From assembly GCF_003854895.1 (NCBI RefSeq), contig NZ_CP033966.1, positions 4,154,001-4,218,000 on the forward strand: a stretch of DNA of 64,000 bases. The letters run 5' to 3'. Of the stretch, positions 50,600 through 58,247 are shown piece after piece. This stretch comes from Pigmentiphaga sp. H8. GTDB lineage: Bacteria > Pseudomonadota > Gammaproteobacteria > Burkholderiales > Burkholderiaceae_B. Both the position numbers and the translations under genes were made by a program. Within the stretch, counting starts at the first letter, position 1; each line of letters opens with the position of its first letter. The notes under the pieces were generated by a model. The model ran no database searches and was not told the DNA's origin. It was given only the letters and a program-made list of their open reading frames with translations.

Positions 50600-51474
50600 A
50601 CGACCACGCCGGCAACGAAGGACAGGCCTGCGGCCAATGGTGGCACACCGGCATCATCGACATGCGGCCCGGCAGCATCCGCTATCGCGGCTATGCGGTG
50701 CAGGACCTGATCGGCAACCTGGGTTTCGCGGAAATGATCTGGCTCATGCTGCGCGGCGAGCTGCCCGGAGCCGGGCAAGGCGCCCTGCTGGACGCGGCGC
50801 TGATGGCGGCTGTGGACCATGGGCCGCAAGCGCCCAGCATCGCCATCTCGCGCATGGCGATGACCTGCGGGGTCGGGCTGAACAACGCCATGGGCTCGGC
50901 GGTCAACGTGCTCGGCGACGTGCACGGCGGCGCGGGCGAACAGGCGGTCGAGCTGTACGGCGACATCGCGCGGCGTCTCGATACCGGCATCGACCTGGCC
51001 AACGCCGTGCGCGCCGGACTGGACGACTGCATCGCCCGCCGCGGCAAATACGTACCGGGATTCGGCCATCGCTTCCATCCCATCGATCCGCGCGCGGTAC
51101 GCCTGATGGCGCTGATGGACGAGGCCATCGCGCAAGGGGTGATCCCGGGCCGCCACGTCGCGATCGCGCGGGCGGTGGAGTCCGAACTCCAGGCGCGCAA
51201 GGGGCGCCGTCTTCCCATGAACATCGACGGGGCCACCGCGGCCGTCTACGCCGAACTGGGCTTTCCGGCCGAACTCGCGCGAGGCCTGTTCTGCCTGTCC
51301 CGTTCGGTGGGCATCCTGGCCCATGCCTGGGAACAGCACGAGCAGGGCGGACGCAACAAGGGGCCCATCCCCCGGCAGTTCCTGCCGGTGTACGACGGCC
51401 ACCCACCGCGCGAACTACCGCCCGGCCGTGCCGGTCACGATCCGCGCACGCCGACGGGCGCGCCCGCCAGGTAG
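50596..51474 (+). CDS. citrate synthase-related protein, probable citryl-CoA lyase
   Basis: Protein of 292 residues with the citrate synthase fold but far shorter than a true synthase (about 400). It lacks the N-terminal domain and begins near GIIDMRPGSIRYRGYAVQDL; it retains GDVHGGAGEQAVELY near residue 105 and GFGHRFHPIDPRAVRL near 152, with NIDGATAAVYAELGFP near 205. These fit citryl-CoA lyases, which split citryl-CoA-like thioesters into acetyl-CoA and an oxo-acid. Coupled to the CoA-transferase, it would complete an activate-and-cleave pathway. The last 40 bases overlap the convergent dehydrogenase gene. Confidence 0.82.
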   Translation: MNDHAGNEGQACGQWWHTGIIDMRPGSIRYRGYAVQDLIGNLGFAEMIWLMLRGELPGAGQGALLDAALMAAVDHGPQAPSIAISRMAMTCGVGLNNAMGSAVNVLGDVHGGAGEQAVELYGDIARRLDTGIDLANAVRAGLDDCIARRGKYVPGFGHRFHPIDPRAVRLMALMDEAIAQGVIPGRHVAIARAVESELQARKGRRLPMNIDGATAAVYAELGFPAELARGLFCLSRSVGILAHAWEQHEQGGRNKGPIPRQFLPVYDGHPPRELPPGRAGHDPRTPTGAPAR

Positions 51475-52397
51475 GCCTGCACGCCCGCCACGCTGGCCTG
51501 GTAGAAGCCCGCGATCGTCTCGCGCGTCGCATAGCCCAGGTGCGGTGTCAGCACGACGTTGTCCAGCCGGGTCAGCGGATGGCCGGCCGGCAGCGGTTCG
51601 GTCTCGAAGACGTCCAGCCCCGCGCCGCCCAGCCGGCCCTGCGCCAGCGCCTGGACCAGCGCCGCCTCGTCCACGATCGGCCCCCGGGCGGTGTTGACCA
51701 GCAGCGCGTCGGGCTTCATCAGCGCGAGCTCGCGCCGGCCGACCAGATGACGCGACCGTTCGCTCAGGACCACATGGATGCTGAGCACGTCCGACTGCGC
51801 GAACAGCTCGTCCTTGTCCACGCGCCGGACCTGGAAGGCGGCCGCCGCCTCGTCGGTCAGGTTGGGACTCCAGGCCACGACCCGCATGCCGAAGGCCTGG
51901 CCGATGGCGGCCATGCGCTGGCCCACCCGCCCCAGCCCCAGCAGCCCCAGGGTCTTGCCATCCAGCAGCATGCCGGCGGTACGCTGCCAGGCCCCCTCGC
52001 GCACGCCGCGGTCCTCGTAGGCGATGTGGCGGGCGGTGGCCAGTATCAGCCCCCAGGCCAGTTCGGGCGTCGCGTTGGAACCCTGGACGGCCGAGGACAC
52101 GTGGGACACGACGACGCCCCGCCCGGTCGCCGCCTGCAGGTCCAGCGTGCGATGCGCCTTGCCCGTCACGGTCATGAACTCGAGGTTGGGCAGCCGCTCC
52201 AGCAGCGCGCGCGGCATGGGCGTGCGTTCACGCAGGTGGCAGAGGATGTGATACGGCTCGAGCACCTCGGCCGCCTCGTCCGGCACCGCCAGCTTGCGGT
52301 CGATCACGTCGATCCGGCACTGCCCTTCCAGCACCGACCAGTCGGCCGAGCGCAGCGCCAGGTGCAGATAGTCGTCCAGGATGGCCAGGCGCTTCAT
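51435..52397 (-). CDS. D-2-hydroxyacid dehydrogenase family protein
   Basis: NAD(P)-dependent dehydrogenase of 320 residues. Rossmann motif LGLLGLGRVGQRMAAIGQAF near residue 145, catalytic Arg in NTARGPIVDEAALVQALAQG near 230, Glu in LDVFETEPLPAGHPL near 256 and His in VVLTPHLGYATRETI near 278. Starts at 52397 with a 4-base overlap with the CapA-like gene. Its 3' end overlaps the convergent lyase gene by 40 bases. Confidence 0.9.
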   Translation of the reverse strand: MKRLAILDDYLHLALRSADWSVLEGQCRIDVIDRKLAVPDEAAEVLEPYHILCHLRERTPMPRALLERLPNLEFMTVTGKAHRTLDLQAATGRGVVVSHVSSAVQGSNATPELAWGLILATARHIAYEDRGVREGAWQRTAGMLLDGKTLGLLGLGRVGQRMAAIGQAFGMRVVAWSPNLTDEAAAAFQVRRVDKDELFAQSDVLSIHVVLSERSRHLVGRRELALMKPDALLVNTARGPIVDEAALVQALAQGRLGGAGLDVFETEPLPAGHPLTRLDNVVLTPHLGYATRETIAGFYQASVAGVQAYLAGAPVGVRGS

Positions 52398-53758
52398 GGC
52401 AGGCGCAGGACGCCGACGTCCCCCTCGATGTCCAGGCGCGTGCCGAAGGGGCGGGACAGCCGGGCGACGCGCGCCAGGATGCGATGCGCGTCCTCGCCCC
52501 GGGCCAGCACCGGGCGGCCGCGCTGGCCCCGCGGCCGCCCGAACCCCATGTCGATGGGATACAGGTTGACCGCGGCCAGCTTGCCAGCCTCGAACCGGCA
52601 GGTGGCCAGACAGCCTTCCCAGAACTCGCGCGTGGCAGGGAAACCCCGGCTGTCGTTGCCGGTGCGCGCGTCCAGGAACTCGGAAGGCGTGGCGGCGGCA
52701 TCCAGCCCGAACCGGCCGTAGGCCTCGGCGGGAAAGGCATTGATGGTTTCGTTCTGGAAAATGAAATTGCCCAGACTGTGGAAGATGGGCGCGCCCCGGT
52801 AGACCTCGACGCCCATGGTCAGGTGCGGGCCATGACCCGCCACCACGTGGGCGCCGGCGTCCACGGCCGCGCGGGCGAACTCGATGGCGAACTGCGCGGA
52901 CTCTTCCAGCTCCACGTCGGTGGGCGCGGTGCGCTTGCCCGCACTGCCGAACTCGTGGCAATGGAAGGAAAAAATCACCCAGTCCGCCTGTTTGCGCGCC
53001 TCGCGGATGAAGCGCAGGTTGGCTTCGGCATCCCTGGCGTCGACCTTGGTCGACACGGCGAAGCCCTTGCCACGGCGGAACTTCGCGCCCAGCAGGGCCA
53101 CGCTGTCGTCGTCATTGCTGGGCACCTCGTGCGGCGCGTAGAACTGCGAGCGGTGCCGCACCTGCTCCTGCGCCATGCCCAGCTCGTCGCTGATGCGCCG
53201 CAGCGCCGCCAGCGATTCGTCGTCCACCGTATAGGACGTGGCGAACCCCAGGGGATTGATGCCAGGGCGGCCGGCGCTGTCGGAGCGCGCGTCGGCCGCG
53301 CGATTCCAGGGCCGGTAGAACGACGTGGCCGAGACCAGGCCGACGCGGCCCGCGTTCGTTTCCAGGTAGCCCGGCCGGCGTGCCTCGGCCAGCGTACGGC
53401 CCGCGCCGGAGTACGGAATGCCGGCGCGGTCCAGGTGCGCCAGGCTGGCCAGCACCCCCGACACGCCGTAGTCGGTGGCATGGTTGTTGGCGATGGACAC
53501 GATGTCCAGGCCCATCCACTTCAGGTCTTCCAGCAGGCCCGGCGCGGTGCTCATGGGCGTGCCCTGCGTGAAGTTGGGCACGCCTTCGCCGGACTCGCGC
53601 ACGGTGGTCTCCAGGTTGCCGAAGCTGGCATCGGCATCCCGCAGCAGATCGACCAGCGCCAGATAGTCGTCTTCGGCGTAAGGCTTCAAGGCCCTGGACA
53701 ACATCATGTCGCCAACCAACGCCAGCTTGATACGGCCCCGCTCAGCTTCGTACAACAT
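52394..53758 (-). CDS. CapA-family metallophosphatase-like protein
   Basis: Protein of 454 residues with the CapA/PgsA fold known from poly-gamma-glutamate capsule genes: LALVGDMMLSRALKPYAEDD near residue 13, DASFGNLETT near 43, DIVSIANNHATDYGV near 85 and VVAGHGPHLTMGVEVYRGAP near 310 followed by FHSLGNFIFQ. No signal peptide or membrane anchor is visible, unlike capsule CapA, and no capB/capC genes are nearby. Its place in a catabolic operon suggests an intracellular phosphatase or amidase-like role, unproven. Upstream gene ends 12 bases away. Confidence 0.85.
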   Translation of the reverse strand: MLYEAERGRIKLALVGDMMLSRALKPYAEDDYLALVDLLRDADASFGNLETTVRESGEGVPNFTQGTPMSTAPGLLEDLKWMGLDIVSIANNHATDYGVSGVLASLAHLDRAGIPYSGAGRTLAEARRPGYLETNAGRVGLVSATSFYRPWNRAADARSDSAGRPGINPLGFATSYTVDDESLAALRRISDELGMAQEQVRHRSQFYAPHEVPSNDDDSVALLGAKFRRGKGFAVSTKVDARDAEANLRFIREARKQADWVIFSFHCHEFGSAGKRTAPTDVELEESAQFAIEFARAAVDAGAHVVAGHGPHLTMGVEVYRGAPIFHSLGNFIFQNETINAFPAEAYGRFGLDAAATPSEFLDARTGNDSRGFPATREFWEGCLATCRFEAGKLAAVNLYPIDMGFGRPRGQRGRPVLARGEDAHRILARVARLSRPFGTRLDIEGDVGVLRLP

Positions 53759-53770
53759 AGGCCCTCCGCC

Positions 53771-54820
53771 TTACTCGATGCTGCCGACGGTTTCGTAGAT
53801 CAGCTTGCCCGTGCGCGACGGGAAGCCGCCCCGCACCGCGCCCGCGCGCTGGTCGCGGTAGATGGTGCCCAGGGCCGGGCTCAGGGCGCGGCTGTTGGGC
53901 ACCGACAGCCACATGCGGAGCAGGTGGCGCTTTTTCTCCGGTTCCTCGAAGTCCTCGAACGCGGTGCGCGAATGCAGCATCATGTGGTTGTTCAGGAATT
54001 GCAGGTCGCCCGGCTGGAACATCATCGAGAAATGGAAGTCGGTGCTGCCAGACAGGCTGTCGAGGAAATCCAGCGCCTCTTCCTGGATGGGCGTCAGGCG
54101 CGGCACGTCGGGAAAGCGCTGGGCCGAGCGGATGTGCGTGCGCACGTAGCGGCACGAGAACTTGCCGTCATGCATCGAGAACACGGGCTGCTGGTAGTAC
54201 GGCGGTTGCCCGGGCTCTTCCTGTCCCTGCCAGCTCCAGTAGAACGGCTGGTACAGCACCTCGAGCAGGTCGGGACGCTGCTTCAGGATCTCGTTGTGGA
54301 TGGCCTGCGAACTGGCGATCATGCTCAGGCCGCCGCTGCGCGCGGTGCGCAGCACGAACAGCGCCACCACGTCGCAGGAATCGGTGTGGTAGGTCAGCTT
54401 CTGGTTCGAGGTATAGCCCCGGCCCTGCGGGCTGTTGATGTCGATGCCCAGGTTGCGCACGTCGCCCAGGATGTCGCCCTTGGCGCTTTGCGAGACGGCC
54501 GTGCCCATGTGCTGGCCAACACCCCAGTAGATGATGCGCAGGTCGTCCTTGCTGTAGCGCTCGGCCTGGATGCCGCGCAGCAGTTGCAGGCCCAGGCCGT
54601 TCTCGATCTGCTCGCGGGTATGGGCGATCACCTTCGATACCGTCGGCAGCGGGAAGTCCTCGCGCGTCATGGTCGAGATGAGCTTGCCCCGCGCGCGCAC
54701 GTTGCGCAGCGCGGCGTCGATCTCGTCGATCTCGGCCGGAGTGAACTCGTACACCCAGGCCTTGCTGTCCTTGATTTCGGGGCCGCGCCAGGTGGCCGGT
54801 CCGGTGATGGCTGCACGCAT
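53771..54820 (-). CDS. TauD/TfdA-family 2-oxoglutarate/Fe(II) oxygenase
   Basis: Probable Fe(II) dioxygenase of 349 residues. The facial triad is visible: H-x-D in LTYHTDSCDVVALFVL near residue 145 and the distal His in FLNNHMMLHSRTAFEDFEEP near 292, followed by the 2-oxoglutarate Arg in KRHLLRMWLSVP near 315. The fold branch is that of TauD-like proteins annotated only by domain in Burkholderiales. Good ribosome site (AGGAG) before the ATG at 54820. Likely hydroxylates the compound bound by the Bug receptor gene just upstream. Confidence 0.88.
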   Translation of the reverse strand: MRAAITGPATWRGPEIKDSKAWVYEFTPAEIDEIDAALRNVRARGKLISTMTREDFPLPTVSKVIAHTREQIENGLGLQLLRGIQAERYSKDDLRIIYWGVGQHMGTAVSQSAKGDILGDVRNLGIDINSPQGRGYTSNQKLTYHTDSCDVVALFVLRTARSGGLSMIASSQAIHNEILKQRPDLLEVLYQPFYWSWQGQEEPGQPPYYQQPVFSMHDGKFSCRYVRTHIRSAQRFPDVPRLTPIQEEALDFLDSLSGSTDFHFSMMFQPGDLQFLNNHMMLHSRTAFEDFEEPEKKRHLLRMWLSVPNSRALSPALGTIYRDQRAGAVRGGFPSRTGKLIYETVGSIE

Positions 54821-54846
54821 GAAAAAATCTCCTGAAGGAACCGGCG

Positions 54847-55815
54847 TCAGTCGATGCTGATGCCGGTCGAATGGATCACCTTGCCCCATCGGGCCACTTC
54901 TTCCTTGATGAAACGGTCGGCCTCGGCCGGGCTGCTGGCGATCAGGTCGCGCGCATCCAGGCCCTTGATGTCCTTGCCGGCGCCGTTGGTCATCAGTTCC
55001 TCGCGTATCGCCGCCGACACCTTGGCGACGATGTCGGCCGGCGTGCCCGGCGGCGCCACCATGCCGGTCCACGACACCGAGATGAAGCCGGGCATGGTCT
55101 CGTTCAGCGTGGGCACGTCCGGCAGGGCCGGATGGCGCTTCTCGCTGCCGATGGCCAGCACGCGCAGCTTGCCTTCGCGGATCTGCGGCAAGGCGGTGGC
55201 CAGGCCCTGGAACATCACTTCCACCTGTCCGGCGATCAGATCGGCATAGGCGGGCGGACCGCCCTTGTAGGGGATGTGGACCATGTCGATGCCGGCCGTC
55301 ATCTTCAGCAGTTCGCCGGCCAGGTGCGGCGTGGAACCGGTGCCGCCGGAGGCGAAGTTGAGCTTGCCCGGATGGGCCTTGGCATAGGCGATCAATTCCT
55401 GCAGCGTCTTCGCCGGCACCTTGGGATTGACCAGCAGCACGTTCGGATTGGCGGCGATGATGGACACCGGCACGAAACGGTTCGGGTCGTAGGCGAGCTT
55501 CTTGTAGAAGCTCTGGTTGATCGCGATCGCCGTGGGCGGCGACACCAGGAAGGTGTAGCCGTCGGGCTCGGCGCGGTAGACGGCCTCGCCGCCGATGTTG
55601 CCGTTGGCGCCGGCGCGGTTCTCCACCACCACCGGCTGGCCCCACTTCTTCTGGATCCCCTCGCCGGCCAGGCGCGCCAGGGTATCGGCGGCGCCGCCGG
55701 CGGGCACCGGCACGATCACCTTGATCACCCGCTCGGGATAACCGGCCGCCATCGCGGCACAGGGCAGGGCCAGCGATGCGGCCGCCAGCAGCCGCCGCAC
55801 GATGTGCTTGGACAT
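54847..55815 (-). CDS. Bug-family periplasmic receptor of the oxygenase operon
   Basis: Solute receptor of 322 residues with a Sec leader (VRRLLAAASLALPCAAMAAG, cleavage near residue 24) and motifs YPERVIKVIVPVPAGGAADT near 25, VVENRAGANGNIGGEAVYRA near 61 and VHIPYKGGPPAYADLIAGQV near 180. Strong AGGAGA ribosome site. Third Bug receptor in the window and the second linked to an operon of unknown substrate. Confidence 0.92.
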   Translation of the reverse strand: MSKHIVRRLLAAASLALPCAAMAAGYPERVIKVIVPVPAGGAADTLARLAGEGIQKKWGQPVVVENRAGANGNIGGEAVYRAEPDGYTFLVSPPTAIAINQSFYKKLAYDPNRFVPVSIIAANPNVLLVNPKVPAKTLQELIAYAKAHPGKLNFASGGTGSTPHLAGELLKMTAGIDMVHIPYKGGPPAYADLIAGQVEVMFQGLATALPQIREGKLRVLAIGSEKRHPALPDVPTLNETMPGFISVSWTGMVAPPGTPADIVAKVSAAIREELMTNGAGKDIKGLDARDLIASSPAEADRFIKEEVARWGKVIHSTGISID

Positions 55816-55875
55816 AGTGTTGTCTCCTTGTGTGTCGGCGCGTCCATGCGCCGTGTTCGTCTGGGGTCCCGCGCG

Positions 55876-56949
55876 TCAGCCGCGCAGCACCTGTCCGCGC
55901 TGTCCGCCGCCGCCCAGCGTCAGTGGCGCGCTCCGGTACCAGTGGCCGCCCTCCAGCGCGGCATGGGCGGAAAACACCGCCAGGCTGCCCGGCGGCAGGG
56001 GCACGAATTCCTGTTCATGGGTGCGGGCCAGGCTCAGGGGCTGCACGCCCGTGCACGACTCCAGCGCCCAGCGCGACGCGTCTGCCGGCGCAGCGGGCAG
56101 CCCGTCGGCGCCGTGTCCGGCCAGGCGCGACAGGCTGTCGTCGAACCAGGCCCGGGCCGCTTCCCAGCCCGCGGGCGCCGCGCCGCGGGCATGGCTGCCG
56201 CCCAGGCGGATCCAATGGCCCTTGTAGGCCACCGACAGTTCCAGGGCATAGGCCGCGCCCAGCGGAAACTCTCCTTCCAGCCGGCCCAATGCGCCGGCGC
56301 GCGACAGGTCGGGCGCAACGCGATAGAGCACTTCCTCGGCGCCGGCGGCGCGTGCGCTGGCCTCGATGGCGGCCGCCAGCGTGGAAGTGTTCCGGACATC
56401 GTCCGGCACCTCGGCCACGGCCCCCCGGGCGATGGCCAGCGCACGATCGGCCAGCGCCAGTTCTTCCTTGCCGCAGGGCTGGCGCACCGCGGCGAACATG
56501 GGCGCGGCATCGACGATGGCTTCGGCTCCCCAGGCCTTCATCAGCGGCAGGGCCACCGCCGCCGGCAGGGCGTCCAGGCCGACCACGCCCAGGCGCGCGC
56601 CGGGCTGCACGCCCTTGCCGGCCAGCATGTCGAGCACGCCCTGGGCGAGCCGGGGCGCGGATACGACCTCGCCCAGGTGCGAGACTTCGCGTATCCAGCC
56701 GTGCACGCGCGGCGTGAGCGACGCCAGCAGGACCGGCGCCTCGTCCGGCAGCACCAGCAGCATGGCCTCGCTCCAGTACGGCGTGAAATGGGTCAGCCAG
56801 TGCACGGCGGCCGGCTCGGCGAACGAGGTGTAGGCCAGCACGGCCGCCAGGCCCTCCCGCTTCATCCCCGCCCGCAGGCGCGCAACGCGCTCGTCCAGCA
56901 CCGAGGCCGGCAATTCTTCCCGCGACCAGCTCATGAGTCCGCGACGCAT
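55876..56949 (-). CDS. M24-fold protein lacking metal ligands
   Basis: Protein of 357 residues related to Xaa-Pro aminopeptidase/creatinase. The N-terminal half (LDERVARLRAGMKREGLAAV, HWLTHFTPYWSEAMLLVLPD) is a creatinase-N-like domain; the C-terminal half keeps the M24 outline but has none of the five D-D-H-E-E ligands, for example ALELSVAYKGHWIRLGG where the first two aspartates are expected. A pseudo-peptidase or a metal-free hydrolase such as creatinase is possible. Sits 26 bases after a second M24 gene, suggesting a heteromeric pair. Confidence 0.78.
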   Translation of the reverse strand: MRRGLMSWSREELPASVLDERVARLRAGMKREGLAAVLAYTSFAEPAAVHWLTHFTPYWSEAMLLVLPDEAPVLLASLTPRVHGWIREVSHLGEVVSAPRLAQGVLDMLAGKGVQPGARLGVVGLDALPAAVALPLMKAWGAEAIVDAAPMFAAVRQPCGKEELALADRALAIARGAVAEVPDDVRNTSTLAAAIEASARAAGAEEVLYRVAPDLSRAGALGRLEGEFPLGAAYALELSVAYKGHWIRLGGSHARGAAPAGWEAARAWFDDSLSRLAGHGADGLPAAPADASRWALESCTGVQPLSLARTHEQEFVPLPPGSLAVFSAHAALEGGHWYRSAPLTLGGGGQRGQVLRG

Positions 56950-56975
56950 AAACGAATCCTTCCGTGAATATCGAA

Positions 56976-58085
56976 TCAGGCCAGGCCGGCCGGGGCGCTG
57001 CGCAGCTCGCGCGGCGTGCGGGTCAGCACCTTGCAGCCGTCGGCGGTCACGCGCACGGTGTCGCCCAGCACGATGTAGCCGGCCACCGGGTGGTAGGTGT
57101 TGGGATGGACGACCAGGGTCATGTCGGGCTCCAGCACCAGGTCGACGTCTTCCAGCACGTGCGGGCCGTCGACGTAGAGCCCCATGCCGTGGCCGCGCAC
57201 GCGGGTGTACTTGGAGGTCACGTATTCGCCCAGGCCATGGCGGCGGAAGATGTCGTTCTGCGCGCGCGCCACGTCGCCATGGGTATTGCCCGGCTTCACC
57301 GCGGCGATGCCCGCCTCCAGCGCGTCCAGGTACACCTGGTAGGAATCGAGCTGTTCGCGCGTGGGCGTGCCCAGCACCAGGGTGCGGCAGATCTGCGCGT
57401 AGTACCCGTCCAGGCAGGGCGTGAGTTCGGTCGTGACCAGGTCGCCCGCGGCCAGCCGGCGCTCGCCCGGCGGACGCATGGTGCGGACTTCCTTGCCGCC
57501 CGACCCCATGATCATGAAATTCTCCGGACAGCCCTGGGTCCGCAGCCAGGCCTCGAGCTCGCCCACCAGCTCGAATTCGCGCTTGCCCACCCGGGCGGCC
57601 GCGCGAAAGACCTCGTAGCCTTCGTCGGCCAGGCGCACCGCCTGCTCGACGCGGTCGGCCTCGGCGGCGGTCTTGCGCACCATCAGGCCGTCGAGCATGG
57701 CGGTGGCCGCCTGCATGCCCGCGCCCGCGGCGCCGCGCGCCAGCAGGGCCGGGGTCGAATGCGCGGGCGCGAGGCCGGTGCGCTCGGGCCGGGCGGCATC
57801 CAGCGCCTGCCGTGCGCGGGCCAGCAGGTCGGCGCGCCACTCCACCTTCAGGCCGGGTTGCTCGGCCGCGATACGCTCGGCCTCGGCCGGGGTCTCGACC
57901 ATCAGCCAGGCGTCGCTGGCGGTAACGAAGGCCACGGCCTGGCCTTCCATGGGCGTCACGTCCAGCGCGTAGCGCAAATAATCGCTGCGCCAGGCATTAC
58001 CCGTCACCACCAGCAGGTCCAGGCCTGCCTGGTCCATGGCGGTCCGCAAGCGGATGCCCCGCTCTTCCCTGAGTTGCGCGCTCAT
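56976..58085 (-). CDS. M24-family protein with altered metal ligands
   Basis: Protein of 369 residues with a creatinase-N domain (about 1-135) and a better preserved M24 domain: DLVTTELTPCLDGYYAQICR near 235, RGHGMGLYVDGPHVLEDVDL near 305 and PDMTLVVHPNTYHPVAGYIV near 330. The histidine of GHGMG is kept, but the usual aspartates read E and Q, and the two glutamates read H (VVHPNTY) and G (VLGDTV). So it is not a standard dinuclear peptidase. ATG at 58085 preferred to 58100. First gene of the minus-strand operon. Confidence 0.82.
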   Translation of the reverse strand: MSAQLREERGIRLRTAMDQAGLDLLVVTGNAWRSDYLRYALDVTPMEGQAVAFVTASDAWLMVETPAEAERIAAEQPGLKVEWRADLLARARQALDAARPERTGLAPAHSTPALLARGAAGAGMQAATAMLDGLMVRKTAAEADRVEQAVRLADEGYEVFRAAARVGKREFELVGELEAWLRTQGCPENFMIMGSGGKEVRTMRPPGERRLAAGDLVTTELTPCLDGYYAQICRTLVLGTPTREQLDSYQVYLDALEAGIAAVKPGNTHGDVARAQNDIFRRHGLGEYVTSKYTRVRGHGMGLYVDGPHVLEDVDLVLEPDMTLVVHPNTYHPVAGYIVLGDTVRVTADGCKVLTRTPRELRSAPAGLA

Positions 58086-58215
58086 TGCTGTCTCTCCCAC
58101 CGGCCGGGCGGCGGCGGCCCGGCCTTTCGTGTTCTGGCGCCCGCACGCGGCGGGCTCTCGTCATGGACGACAGAATACGTAGGCTAGCTATAGACAACAA
58201 ATACAATTTTCTCCA

Positions 58216-58243
58216 CCAGCTATCGTAAATATTGATATGCTGG
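58216..58243. promoter_or_regulatory. extended dyad directly upstream of the LysR gene
   Basis: CCAGC-TATC-N9-GATA-N-GCTGG, two nested sets of inverted arms (58216-58220 with 58239-58243, 58221-58224 with 58234-58237), ending five bases before the LysR ATG at 58248. Likely regulator binding site; the closeness to the start suggests autorepression. No clear ribosome site is seen there. Confidence 0.6.
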
Positions 58244-58247
58244 CGCC

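Noticed and set aside
50596..51474. The short citrate-synthase-like gene as a truncated pseudogene
   Set aside because: Its start overlaps the CoA-transferase stop by four bases, the frame is intact and its length fits citryl-CoA-lyase-like proteins, so it is a complete gene.
52394..53758. Capsule (poly-gamma-glutamate) locus
   Set aside because: Only a CapA-like protein is present; capB, capC and a ligase are absent and the protein lacks a signal or anchor.
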